Counted from the first letter of the stretch, positions 48,339-56,759 are shown. The stretch: 64,000 nucleotides of DNA from Thalassospira xianhensis MCCC 1A02616 (GCF_003326475.1 NZ_JPWA01000003.1:1-64000); one strand, 5' to 3'. Program-made: numbers and translations. Notes: generated by a model from the sequence alone, not told the origin.

Positions 48339-49343
48339 TCAGAAATCAAGGCGGATACCGGTTACAGCGCCATAACCGTCATTATCCGGATCGGTGTCAT
48401 TTTTCTCGTCAAACCAGAAGACGGATGACTGCCAAGCCACCCCGGCACCCAGTTCATAGGCCAGACCAAGATCGACAGCCTGAACATCACCAGTCCCAAA
48501 ATCTTCATAGCCATAACTCAGCGAGACAGATGCCGCATCCATGGTATAGGAAACACCGACATCAAACGCGTCGAGGTCCTGGCCATCTTCATTCAGACCA
48601 TAATCGTCTTCGGTATGACCATAGGAACCACCAACGGTAAAGTTACCAACCCCGACATTGGCACCAAAGCCGTACCATGCACCGTCACCCGATTCTTCAC
48701 CGGTTGCCGATAAGCCAAGCGACCAGCCATCAAAATCGCCCAGATACTCAAGACCCGCGGATGCAATATTGTCGCCTGCACCATTGATACCATTATAGGT
48801 TTCATCGTTTGCCTGGCTATCGTCAGCAAAAGATACACCTGCACGGAAACCGCTCAGTATAGGAGTATAGTAGGTTACACGATTCTGGGTACCGCTCGAA
48901 CGAACGGTATCAATCAGATAAACATCAACCCAGTTCGACATATCACCATCGTTGACACCGACGGGACCTACAGCAGGTGCAATGATTCCCATTGCGTCGG
49001 CAGCACTGTCGTTTTTACCCATCTCGAAACGGCCAAATCCGCCATTCACATACAGATATTGCGCATCAATCTGGTCGTCAGAGGTTTCACCTTCAAGCTG
49101 AACAGTTGCACCGATCTCGATACCGTTATCAAGGGTGGTCGAACCGTCAAAGTGAACCTCTGTATCTGACTGGAAGGCATTTGGACGACCTTCGCTGTCA
49201 ATCCCTGCACCGTCTTCGTCAGAAAAGCCGGCCCACTGTTCCATGAAGCCGCCGACCGACAGTTTAATAGGCTCCGACGCAGAAGCCTGGCCCGCAAAAG
49301 CAACAGCAACAAGCGCAGTAGACGCAACAAGAATCTTCTTCAT
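48339..49343 (-). CDS. Outer-membrane porin, paralogue 1
   Basis: 334 residues. Sec signal peptide of 22 residues (MKKILVASTALVAVAFAGQASA), then a 16-stranded porin barrel of the Porin_4 type, acidic, ending in a C-terminal aromatic residue (TGIRLDF) as outer-membrane insertion signal. Forms trimeric, general diffusion channels. One of four tandem paralogues; closest by eye to paralogue 3. ATG at 49343 (MKKIL) is used; the frame extends upstream but the signal peptide fixes the start. Confidence 0.92.
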   Translation of the reverse strand: MKKILVASTALVAVAFAGQASASEPIKLSVGGFMEQWAGFSDEDGAGIDSEGRPNAFQSDTEVHFDGSTTLDNGIEIGATVQLEGETSDDQIDAQYLYVNGGFGRFEMGKNDSAADAMGIIAPAVGPVGVNDGDMSNWVDVYLIDTVRSSGTQNRVTYYTPILSGFRAGVSFADDSQANDETYNGINGAGDNIASAGLEYLGDFDGWSLGLSATGEESGDGAWYGFGANVGVGNFTVGGSYGHTEDDYGLNEDGQDLDAFDVGVSYTMDAASVSLSYGYEDFGTGDVQAVDLGLAYELGAGVAWQSSVFWFDEKNDTDPDNDGYGAVTGIRLDF

Positions 49344-49418
49344 TTTACCCCCGCACAAAAATGACTGATTGAGATCAAGATCGAGCCATCTCGTTTCCGT
49401 TGATGAGCCCTTCGCTAT

Positions 49419-49448
49419 GATGGAGCCACTTTCCCGATTACAGGGCAA
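49419..49448 (-). promoter_or_regulatory. Predicted promoter of porin 1
   Basis: Minus strand: TTGCCC, 16 bases, GCTCCATC. The same elements with identical spacing occur upstream of porin 4 (TTGACC, 16 bases, GCTCCATC). They approximate the alphaproteobacterial housekeeping pattern TTGAC / GCTANAWC. Confidence 0.6.
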
Positions 49449-49605
49449 TTACAATTGTGTGTAAATGTTACTTATTCGCAACCATGTTGCATCGCAGCAA
49501 CACTTTTGCCTGTGTTATTTAATAAAACCGCTGGCATGACCAGGAATGCAGCGCCAGAACGCTTTCTAATATGACACTTCACCGAGCATTTTAACTCAGT
49601 AATAG

Positions 49606-49634
49606 AAAGGGGGCGGAAAATCCGCCCCCCTTTT
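49606..49634 (-). terminator. Terminator of porin 2
   Basis: Stem AAGGGGGCGG/CCGCCCCCCTTTT. Same form as the porin 1 and 3 terminators. Confidence 0.85.
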
Positions 49635-49656
49635 AAATCACGCCAATTCCGAAGAA

Positions 49657-50679
49657 TTAGAAGGTCAGTGCAAAACCGGTCACAACACCGTAACCGTCGT
49701 TGTCCTCTGCGCCGTCGACTTCGTCGTCAAACCAGAAGATCGAGGATTTCCATTCAACACCGGCACCAAGGGTATAGGCCAGGCCGAGATCAGCTGTACT
49801 GATTTCGCCGGTGCCATCACCACGGCTGCCGTTGCCATATTCTGCATAGCCATAGGTCAGGGAAACAGCCGCTGCACCCATTTCATAGGAAACGCCGATG
49901 TCGAACTGATCGGTGTCATCCGGGTCGCTATCGCCCTCGCTGAAGCCATAATCATCATCGGTGTGGGAGTAAGAACCACCGACGGTGAAGTTGCCAAAGC
50001 CGACATTCAAGCCACCACCAACGAGGTTGCCTTCACCCCAATTTTCACCAATCGCAGAAACACCAAGGGAAATGCCGTTCAAATCAGCTTCGTATTCCAA
50101 TCCGCCGGAGACAATATTGTCGCCCGAACCGTCCTGATTGTTATAGCCGTTTGCACCGTTGCGATTGCTGTCATCCGCAAATGATACGCCGGCACGGAAA
50201 CCACCAAAGCTTGGCGTGTAATAGGTCACGCGGTTCTGGTCACCGGTCGGGATTGTCGTGTCGATCAGGTAGGAATCGACCCAGATATCCAGATCCCCAT
50301 CGTTGATGCCAACCGGACCAACCGCAGGAGCAACGAGTTGCATTGAATCGGCAGCACTATCGTTTTTGCCCATTTCAATACGACCAAAGCCGCCGTTAAC
50401 GAACAGGTATTGCTCGTCGATCTGGTCGCCAGAGGTTTCACCCTCAAGCTCGACAACCGCACCAACCTCAATCCCGTTATCAAGGGTGGTTGAACCCTTG
50501 AAGTGGATTTCAGTATCGGATTGGAAGGCATTGTTGCGATCACCGACTTCCTGATCGGCAAAACCAGCCCACTGGTTCATGTAACCGCCAACCGACAGTT
50601 TGATCGGTTCGGAGGCCTGCGCCTGGCCTGTGAAGGCAACAGCTACGAGCGCGCTCGTAGCAATCAGAATCTTTTTCAT
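49657..50679 (-). CDS. Outer-membrane porin, paralogue 2
   Basis: 340 residues; signal peptide MKKILIATSALVAVAFTGQA, mature start SEPIKLSVGGYMNQW, C-terminal TGFALTF. The most divergent of the four in the middle (DTDQFDIGVSYEMGAAAVSL and YAEYGNGSRGDGTGEIS). Same barrel family as paralogues 1, 3 and 4. Its upstream region carries two 13-base palindromes of the TGACC-N3-GGTCA type. Confidence 0.92.
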   Translation of the reverse strand: MKKILIATSALVAVAFTGQAQASEPIKLSVGGYMNQWAGFADQEVGDRNNAFQSDTEIHFKGSTTLDNGIEVGAVVELEGETSGDQIDEQYLFVNGGFGRIEMGKNDSAADSMQLVAPAVGPVGINDGDLDIWVDSYLIDTTIPTGDQNRVTYYTPSFGGFRAGVSFADDSNRNGANGYNNQDGSGDNIVSGGLEYEADLNGISLGVSAIGENWGEGNLVGGGLNVGFGNFTVGGSYSHTDDDYGFSEGDSDPDDTDQFDIGVSYEMGAAAVSLTYGYAEYGNGSRGDGTGEISTADLGLAYTLGAGVEWKSSIFWFDDEVDGAEDNDGYGVVTGFALTF

Positions 50680-50762
50680 CTTACCCTCTTGGATTCATGT
50701 GTGAATCGAACATATCCAACCCCGATATGTCCGAACTCTCCAAAGCAAGAGAACAATTAAAA

Positions 50763-50775
50763 TGACCGATGGTCA
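50763..50775. promoter_or_regulatory. Operator-like palindrome A, porin 2
   Basis: TGACCGATGGTCA, 13 bases. On the coding (minus) strand the GGTCA arm reads as part of TTGACC (50771-50776), a likely -35, 84 bases before the start codon. Same architecture as porin 3. Confidence 0.55.
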
Positions 50776-50911
50776 ATTAATTTAACGAGGAGGATATCTT
50801 TTCCCAATGCGAGTGTTGCATATTGATCACTTTCATGCCGGAATATACTGGTTATTCTGTTATACAGAACGTTCAAGAAGGACCTTGCAAAACTTCGACA
50901 CATAAAATATA

Positions 50912-50924
50912 TGACCAATAGTCA
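50912..50924. promoter_or_regulatory. Operator-like palindrome B, porin 2
   Basis: TGACCAATAGTCA, 233 bases before the porin 2 start, followed by TTTAAG like site A (ATT-ATTTAA). Second member of a pair. Confidence 0.45.
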
Positions 50925-50990
50925 TTTAAGTCCAAGCCTGAAGCAACAGTATCAAAAATGCGGCTGCCACACACAGCCAAAGGTGACAAT

Positions 50991-51018
50991 CGCGCAGGCA
51001 TACCCTCATGCCTGCGCG
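50991..51018. repeat. Perfect inverted repeat between porins 2 and 3
   Basis: Arms CGCGCAGGCA and TGCCTGCGCG, 8-base loop, followed by AACTTTTA on the plus strand. It is not next to a coding end on that strand, so its role is unknown. Confidence 0.6.
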
Positions 51019-51142
51019 AACTTTTATCCGGACACAAATTTCTAGCCGCCCAAAAAAATCCCAGAATGTTATTTGAAATCAGGCAAGAAAGCCAAAAAAT
51101 TCCGTATTTTCAATAAGTTAACAGGGTCCCCAGAACAAAAAA

Positions 51143-51168
51143 GAAGGGGGCGGTAAACCGCCCCCTTC
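51143..51168 (-). terminator. Terminator of porin 3
   Basis: Stem GAAGGGGGCGG/CCGCCCCCTTC with a TAAA/TTTA loop, then TTTTTTG on the minus strand. Confidence 0.9.
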
Positions 51169-51190
51169 CAGTTGTGCCAATCCAAATAGA

Positions 51191-52213
51191 TTAGAAGTCG
51201 AGACGAATACCAGTAACTACACCGTAGCCGTCATTATCAGCTTCGCCGTCATTTTCCTGATCGAACCAGAAGACCGAAGATTTCCAAGCAACGCCTGCAC
51301 CAAGGGTGTAGGCAAGACCAAGGTCAACAGCCTGAATTTCACCGGTGCCGAAATCTTCATAACCATAGGTTGCCGAAACAGCAGCAGCATCCATGGCGTA
51401 GGAAACACCGACATCAAACGCGTCGAGGTCCTGACCGTTCGAACCGTCATCTTCCAGGTTAAGGCCGTAATCGTCTTCGGTATGACCGTAGGAACCGCCA
51501 ACGGTGAAGTTGCCAAATCCGACATTCACACCGGCGCCATACCATGCGCCTTCACCCGACTCTTCGCCGGTGGCCGACAGTCCAAGTGACCAGCCATCGA
51601 AATCGCCGAGATATTCGACACCGGCGGAAACGATGTTGTCACCCGAACCAGACTGATTGTCATAACCATCTGCACCGTTACGGTTGCTGTCATCAGCATA
51701 GGAGACACCGGCACGGAAGCCGCCAAATGACGGGGTATAATAGGTCAGACGGTTCTGATCGCCGCTCGAACGAACGGTGTCGATCAGATATGCATCAGCC
51801 CAGTTGGACATGTCACCATCGTTGACACCAACCGGACCGACGGCCGGCGCGGTGATGCCCATATCGTCGGCTGCACTGTCATCTTTACCAAGCTTGACCT
51901 GACCGAAGCCACCATTGACGTACAGATACTGCTCGTCAATCTGGTCGCCAGAGGTTTCGCCTTCGAGCTCAACCGTCGCACCAACTTCGATACCGTTATC
52001 AAGGGTCGTAGAACCCTTGAAGTGAATTTCGGTGTCGGACTGGAACGCGTTCGGACGTCCTTCACCCTCAAGACCTGCACCGTCTTCGTCAGAAAAACCG
52101 GCCCACTGTTCCATGTAACCGCCGACCGACAGTTTGATTTTCTCGGACGCATTTGCCTGGCCAGCAAAAGCGACAGCGACGAGCGCGGTTGAAGCAACAA
52201 GAATCTTTTTCAT
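51191..52213 (-). CDS. Outer-membrane porin, paralogue 3
   Basis: 340 residues; signal peptide MKKILVASTALVAVAFAGQA, mature SEKIKLSVGGYMEQWAGFSD (the conserved Pro of the paralogues is replaced by Lys after the first Glu), C-terminal TGIRLDF. Very similar to paralogue 1 throughout. Start fixed by the signal peptide. Upstream palindrome pair as for porin 2. Confidence 0.92.
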   Translation of the reverse strand: MKKILVASTALVAVAFAGQANASEKIKLSVGGYMEQWAGFSDEDGAGLEGEGRPNAFQSDTEIHFKGSTTLDNGIEVGATVELEGETSGDQIDEQYLYVNGGFGQVKLGKDDSAADDMGITAPAVGPVGVNDGDMSNWADAYLIDTVRSSGDQNRLTYYTPSFGGFRAGVSYADDSNRNGADGYDNQSGSGDNIVSAGVEYLGDFDGWSLGLSATGEESGEGAWYGAGVNVGFGNFTVGGSYGHTEDDYGLNLEDDGSNGQDLDAFDVGVSYAMDAAAVSATYGYEDFGTGEIQAVDLGLAYTLGAGVAWKSSVFWFDQENDGEADNDGYGVVTGIRLDF

Positions 52214-52304
52214 CTTACCCTCTTGATGATTTGTAGCCGATCGGCAACACCGCAGACCACACATCGCAGCGACCGATCACTGAAAGAGAGTAAAACGGAT
52301 ATAA

Positions 52305-52317
52305 TGACTTATGGTCA
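52305..52317. promoter_or_regulatory. Operator-like palindrome A, porin 3
   Basis: TGACTTATGGTCA, 92 bases before the start. The GGTCAA part again reads as TTGACC on the coding strand and is flanked by AATCAA, like AATTAA at porin 2. Confidence 0.55.
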
Positions 52318-52471
52318 ATTGATTTAAGTGACTACAGACCAGTTAAATAGTTAAGTGTGATAATTAAGTCACTAATTTCGGCATATTTTTGCCATTATTT
52401 CTGACCCAACGTCGATAATATATAATCAGTCAGTCGAACATCCGATGAAAATTTAAGATTAATAATATACA

Positions 52472-52484
52472 TGACCAAAATTCA
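52472..52484. promoter_or_regulatory. Operator-like palindrome B, porin 3
   Basis: TGACCAAAATTCA, imperfect palindrome, 259 bases before the start, followed by TTAAAA. Confidence 0.4.
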
Positions 52485-52595
52485 TTAAAAAGGCTTGTTC
52501 CTGTACGGGCGCCTGATTGTTTAAAGGTTCGCGTGCGATGACGACGACAGCAAGCGAGTGTCGGAGAAATTACACATCACCACAAAAACAAAAAA

Positions 52596-52621
52596 GAAGG
52601 GGATGGAAAACCATCCCCTTC
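52596..52621 (-). terminator. Terminator of porin 4
   Basis: Stem GAAGGGGATGG/CCATCCCCTTC, followed by TTTTTTTGTTTTT on the minus strand. It has the same place and shape as the other porin terminators, but GC pairs in the stem are replaced by A-T pairs on both sides. Confidence 0.9.
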
Positions 52622-52649
52622 CAAACTGCTCAACTAATCCTGAATGAGA

Positions 52650-53663
52650 TTAGAAGTTCAGAGCAAGACCGGTGATAACACCGTAGCCTTCGTTATCGGC
52701 ATCTGATTCTTCGTCAAACCAAAAGACCGAAGACTGCCACGAAACGCCTGCACCAAGGGTGTAGTTCAGACCAACCGAAGCAGCCTGGATTTCTTCGTCG
52801 CCTTCTTCCTGATACGCATAGGTTGCCGAAACAGAGGCGGCATCCATTGCATAGGAAATACCGATATCATATGCGTCGATGTCTTCACCATTAGAGCCGT
52901 CGTCTTCCAGATTCAGGCCATAATCGTCTTCAGTGTGACCATAGGAACCACCAACGGTAAAGTTACCGAAGCCAACATTGACACCGGCACCATACCAAGA
53001 ACCTTCGTTGACGTTTTCACCTTCAGCAGAAAGACCGAGCGAGAAACCATCGAAGTCAGCTTCATAGGTAAGAGCAGCAGAAACGACGTTGTCGCCGCTA
53101 CCATCAATGCTGTTGTAGCCATCAGAGCCATTTTTACCGCTGTCATCAGCAAACGACACACCAGCCTGGAAACCGCCCAGCGACGGGGTGAAGTAGGTTA
53201 CACGGTTCTGGTCACCGCTCGACGGAACGGTATCGATGATGCCAGCATTTTCATACCAGTCTTCAATGCCGCCATCGTTAGGGCCGACCGGGCCAACGCG
53301 CGGAGCAGTAATGCCCATCGAGTCAGCTGCGCTGTCGTTTTTACCCATTTCGATACGACCGAAGCCACCGTTCACGAACAGGAACTGTTCGTCGATCTGG
53401 TCGCCAGAGGTTTCACCTTCAAGCTCGATGCGTGCACCGATTTCAATGCCGTTATCAAGGGTGGTCGAGCCCGAGAAATAAACTTCGGTGTCAGACTGGA
53501 AAGCGTTGACACGACCTTCGGTGTCCGGAGCGTCTTCGTCAACAAAACCGATCCACTGTTCCATGTAACCACCGACCGACAGTTTAATCGGTTCGGAAGC
53601 CTGTGCCTGACCAGCGAAAGCAACAGCGACGATTGCGCTGGAAGCAAACAGAATCTTTTTCAT
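52650..53663 (-). CDS. Outer-membrane porin, paralogue 4
   Basis: 337 residues; signal peptide MKKILFASSAIVAVAFAGQA, mature SEPIKLSVGGYMEQWIGFVD, C-terminal TGLALNF. Contains the same strand pattern (GSTTLDNGIEIGARIELEGE and NRVTYFTPSLGGFQAGVSFA). Start at 53663; the frame is open 56 codons further upstream, but those are not needed. Has the GCTCCATC-type promoter. Confidence 0.92.
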   Translation of the reverse strand: MKKILFASSAIVAVAFAGQAQASEPIKLSVGGYMEQWIGFVDEDAPDTEGRVNAFQSDTEVYFSGSTTLDNGIEIGARIELEGETSGDQIDEQFLFVNGGFGRIEMGKNDSAADSMGITAPRVGPVGPNDGGIEDWYENAGIIDTVPSSGDQNRVTYFTPSLGGFQAGVSFADDSGKNGSDGYNSIDGSGDNVVSAALTYEADFDGFSLGLSAEGENVNEGSWYGAGVNVGFGNFTVGGSYGHTEDDYGLNLEDDGSNGEDIDAYDIGISYAMDAASVSATYAYQEEGDEEIQAASVGLNYTLGAGVSWQSSVFWFDEESDADNEGYGVITGLALNF

Positions 53664-53746
53664 CTTTTCCCTCAACGTCTTTGCAAGTGCGGAAAACCGC
53701 CTAACAAAAATAGGTGAACGACTTTTCCGCCGTTCGGTTCGCTGAA

Positions 53747-53776
53747 GATGGAGCCAGTAAATGCGGTTCGGGTCAA
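53747..53776 (-). promoter_or_regulatory. Predicted promoter of porin 4
   Basis: Minus strand TTGACC, 16 bases, GCTCCATC, same arrangement as porin 1. The preceding TTCGCT (plus strand side) is also shared. Confidence 0.6.
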
Positions 53777-53908
53777 CAACACTGTGATCGAAAAGATACA
53801 TTTTCATATGATAGTTGCATATTTGACACACATGTTTTTGTTTGCTGAAACGCGCGCCGGCCCTATAGTGCGGTCAGTGAATTCTGCGCCTAGGACAAGG
53901 AATCGACC

Positions 53909-54484
53909 GTGCGACTGCCTTTTGTAAAAGTACTTGCTACATCCCTGATCTCTGTGCTTTTGGCTGCATGTGCCGGCTCGCAATCGGATTACGACAGTTA
54001 TCCCGGCTCGGCACCTGGCGACCAGCGCGTCGGAACCAAAGGCCGCGCCGCCACAACTGCCGACATCAAAGAGCAGGGCACCCTCTTTGGTTCAGACGGG
54101 CTCAATTTTCTGGGCGGAGATGATAACAAACAGCAAGGCGGCGGCACCGGTATTGGTGTCAACAGCTTCCTGTGGCGCGCGTCGCTTGATACTCTTTCCT
54201 TCATGCCGCTCAATTCGGCTGATCCATTTGGCGGTGTGATCATTACCGACTGGTACAGCCCGCCGGAAACACCAAACGAGCGTTTCAAGATTACAGGCTA
54301 TATCCTCGGTACTGCCCTTCGCTCGGACGCTATCAAGGTTTCTGTCTTCCGGCAGGTCCGTGTTGGATCGGATCAGTGGGCCGACGCAGTGGTTGAACCT
54401 GGCACCGTGACCGCAATGGAAGATTCAATACTGACCCGTGCACGTCAACTGCGCATCGATAGCGCCACGGCACAGTCTCAGTAA
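53909..54484 (+). CDS. DUF3576 lipoprotein
   Basis: 191 residues with lipoprotein signal (ISVLLAAC, Cys21) and the DUF3576 domain (about 80-185: LWRASLDTLSFMPLNSADPF, then GGVIITDWYSPPETPNERFK). The family is typical of alphaproteobacteria and normally precedes leuS in the leuS-lptE-holA cluster. Function unknown, envelope-located. GGAGG-type site: ACAAGGAATC before the GTG at 53909, which is the start used here. Confidence 0.88.
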   Translation: MRLPFVKVLATSLISVLLAACAGSQSDYDSYPGSAPGDQRVGTKGRAATTADIKEQGTLFGSDGLNFLGGDDNKQQGGGTGIGVNSFLWRASLDTLSFMPLNSADPFGGVIITDWYSPPETPNERFKITGYILGTALRSDAIKVSVFRQVRVGSDQWADAVVEPGTVTAMEDSILTRARQLRIDSATAQSQ

Positions 54485-54515
54485 GCGTCATCTCCTGATA
54501 ACGCCCGGCAAAAGC

Positions 54516-55184
54516 ATGACAGACACACCTTTATATGTGTCACAGAATTACAACCCCCATTCGCTTGCTCGTGAATGGGGGTTTGTGTTGGCGGATCTTC
54601 GCCCGGTATTCACTTTGCAAAATGGCGATTTACGTACCGCTCGCCTTGATATTGCGAAGGACATACAGGCCCGTCTGCCGAAACCTGTAAAGAGTCTTCC
54701 GCGCCGTGCAGGCATGGTATCAACAGACTCCATCGACAATGATCCTGCATCCCTGCAACGACAGGTGGGCAGCGATATTCTCTGCCTGACGCTCCTCGCC
54801 GATGTTCCGCTTGATCGCCCGCTTCATATTACACAAAGCAGTCTGATTGGCCATTGGCGCTGGCTGCGTCAGGTATGGGCGCATCTGAGCACCCAAAAAG
54901 TATCTGAGGCATCAGGGTTAGAATCACTTGAATTCCAAAAGAGCCCGAAGAACGACGTGATCGATGAAATAGCCAAAGGCCACTTTAATACTGCGATTGC
55001 AGCCTTGCGCTCCGAGTTCAAAAGCTTACGGATTTCACAAAACGCATCGTGTGACCTCGATTCCAGACTTTCTTTCATTCGGAACCTAACTCTGTTTTGC
55101 CCTTTGATCGGAACGGAACTATTGTACCGTCTTGGTTATGCACCTGATGACACAAACCATCACGCAAAAGACAGCGAGGAATGA
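54516..55184 (+). CDS. LeuRS-like remnant (anticodon-binding half, no catalytic core)
   Basis: 222 residues, uninterrupted. Residues 67-120 (GMVSTDSIDNDP, GSDILCLTLL, then GHWRWLRQVW) correspond in order and spacing to the LeuRS segment after KMSKS (KMSKSKKN-DP, GADTARLF.L, G..RFL.RVW). FNTAIAAL at 157-164 and the EL..RLG at 201-207 match the anticodon-binding helices. The KMSKS lysines are replaced, and HIGH, editing and C-terminal domains are absent. It sits where leuS is in related bacteria: 31 bases after DUF3576 and overlapping lptE by four bases (ATGA). So either a leuS fragment kept intact or a repurposed domain. A functional leuS must be elsewhere. Confidence 0.6.
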   Translation: MTDTPLYVSQNYNPHSLAREWGFVLADLRPVFTLQNGDLRTARLDIAKDIQARLPKPVKSLPRRAGMVSTDSIDNDPASLQRQVGSDILCLTLLADVPLDRPLHITQSSLIGHWRWLRQVWAHLSTQKVSEASGLESLEFQKSPKNDVIDEIAKGHFNTAIAALRSEFKSLRISQNASCDLDSRLSFIRNLTLFCPLIGTELLYRLGYAPDDTNHHAKDSEE

Positions 55185-55690
55185 CGTTGCGCTCTCTGAT
55201 ATCGATTATTGCCCTGCTCGCCCTCACCGGCCTTACAGCCTGTGGATTCCGCCCGCTATATGCTGAGGATAAGGGTGGCGACAGTACGGCAGCCGATATG
55301 GCCAAGGTCAAAATATCGATGATGGAAGACCGGATCGGTCAACTGACACGTAGCGTTTTGGTCGAAACATTAACTCCGCGTGGTCAGACGTCCCGCCCTG
55401 AATATTCCCTCGATATTGACTTAAGTGAAGCAGTCTCCGAGTTAGGTTATACCAAGGACAACGAAGCGACTATCGCCGACTATATCCTGAGTGCCAATTA
55501 TCGACTTTCTCGTATTTCTGATTCCAAAGTACTCCGTACGGGTACGCTGCGCGCACGCACCACATACAACCTTGTCGAGTCCGACTTTGCCTCCCTCGAA
55601 GCCGAATCCGCTGCGCGGTCTGACGCCGCCCGCAACCTTGCTCGTCAGCTGGCCAACCAGGTCGCTATCGGCCTGCGCAGCGGGCGTTAG
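55181..55690 (+). CDS. lptE: LPS assembly lipoprotein LptE
   Basis: Outer-membrane lipoprotein that plugs the LptD barrel. 169 residues; signal MTLRSLISIIALLALTGLTA with lipid Cys21 in TACGFRPLYA, the typical LptE start. TYNLVESDFASLEAESAA and the DAARNLARQLANQVAIGLRS C-terminal helix fit the family. ATGA overlap with the LeuRS-like gene, 13 bases before holA. Confidence 0.88.
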   Translation: MTLRSLISIIALLALTGLTACGFRPLYAEDKGGDSTAADMAKVKISMMEDRIGQLTRSVLVETLTPRGQTSRPEYSLDIDLSEAVSELGYTKDNEATIADYILSANYRLSRISDSKVLRTGTLRARTTYNLVESDFASLEAESAARSDAARNLARQLANQVAIGLRSGR

Positions 55691-55703
55691 GTAACATTTC
55701 GTT

Positions 55704-56735
55704 ATGAAGCTTAAGGCAGCACAGGTTGAAAATTTCCTTCGCGCCCCCGATGCGAAGGCACAACTCATCCTGATCTATGGTGAGGATGAAGGGCTTGTAC
55801 GTGAACGTGCAGTCAGGCTTGCCAAAACCGTGGTCGGGGACCTTAAGGATCCGTTTCGTGTCGTCGATCTTGGTGCTTCCCAGCTTAAGGAAGACGCCAG
55901 CCGTCTACGCGATGAAGCAGCTGCCATCAGTTTCGGCGGCGGGCGTCGTGTCATCCGCATCCGCGACATTGGCGAGGCACAGACCCCAGTGATTGCTGAT
56001 TTTCTTGCCGATCCGGCTGGTGATGCGCTAATCGTCATCGAAGCTGGTAGCCTTGCTTCCAAATCCAAACTGCGTCAGGCCGTCGAGAAAGCGGGCAATG
56101 GAATGGCACTACCCTGCTATGCGGATAGCAGTAGGGATATTGAGACCCTCATCAATTCCGTGATGGAAGATCACAAGCTGCGTATTGACCGCGATGCTAT
56201 TCGCTATCTGGTCGGAAATCTCGGCTCTGATCGTATGATTTCCCGAAGCGAGCTTGAAAAGCTGGCTCTTTACGCCCTGAAAGAAGGTCAGGTTACTCTG
56301 GCCGACGCCATGGCCTGTGTGGGCGATAGTTCCGCCCGCCACTATGATGATGTTGTCCAGGCCGTATCACAGGGCAATGTCACAAACCTTGATAGCGCCC
56401 TGACCCGGCTGGTAGAAGAAGGCCTAAATCCGGTTGGCGCGCTTCGCATGATGATCGGCTATTTCCAGAAACTGCATCTGGTCAAAGGCCAGATGGCAAA
56501 GGGCACAAATGCCGAACAGGCAATGAAATCGCTACGCCCACCCCTGTTTTTCAAAGCTGCAGATCAGTTTCGCGCCAATTTAAACAATTGGGCTCTTAAC
56601 AATCTGCAACGCGCCCTGCAAATCTTGCTCGAAGCCGAAAAGGATTGCAAAAGCGGCCTCGCCATCCCGGAAACCATTGCACACCGGGCCATGATCAAGG
56701 TCGCCGTCGCCCGTCAAAAACAGGGCAGACGCTAA
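55704..56735 (+). CDS. holA: DNA polymerase III subunit delta
   Basis: Clamp-loader delta subunit that opens the beta sliding clamp. 343 residues with the AAA+-like fold: LILIYGEDEGLVRERAVRLA near residue 20, the SFGGGRRVIRIRDI stretch, RDAIRYLVGNLGSDRMISRS at about 156-175, and a helical C-terminal domain. Length is standard. Last gene of the DUF3576-lptE-holA group; convergent with parB. Confidence 0.93.
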   Translation: MKLKAAQVENFLRAPDAKAQLILIYGEDEGLVRERAVRLAKTVVGDLKDPFRVVDLGASQLKEDASRLRDEAAAISFGGGRRVIRIRDIGEAQTPVIADFLADPAGDALIVIEAGSLASKSKLRQAVEKAGNGMALPCYADSSRDIETLINSVMEDHKLRIDRDAIRYLVGNLGSDRMISRSELEKLALYALKEGQVTLADAMACVGDSSARHYDDVVQAVSQGNVTNLDSALTRLVEEGLNPVGALRMMIGYFQKLHLVKGQMAKGTNAEQAMKSLRPPLFFKAADQFRANLNNWALNNLQRALQILLEAEKDCKSGLAIPETIAHRAMIKVAVARQKQGRR

Positions 56736-56759
56736 CAATCCGAATATTTTGCAAAGGAA

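Larger units (their letters stand above)
49344..49656. other. Intergenic region upstream of porin 1
   Basis: 313 bases that hold the porin 1 promoter (49419-49448), the porin 2 terminator (49606-49634) and an A/T-rich 5' leader. No coding region is seen. Confidence 0.5.
50680..51190. other. Intergenic region upstream of porin 2
   Basis: 511 bases without a gene. It holds two palindromic operator-like sites, a 10-bp perfect inverted repeat at 50991-51018 and the porin 3 terminator at 51143-51168. Confidence 0.5.
52214..52649. other. Intergenic region upstream of porin 3
   Basis: 436 bases; A/T-rich. Holds the paired palindromes of porin 3 and the porin 4 terminator. No coding region. Confidence 0.5.
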
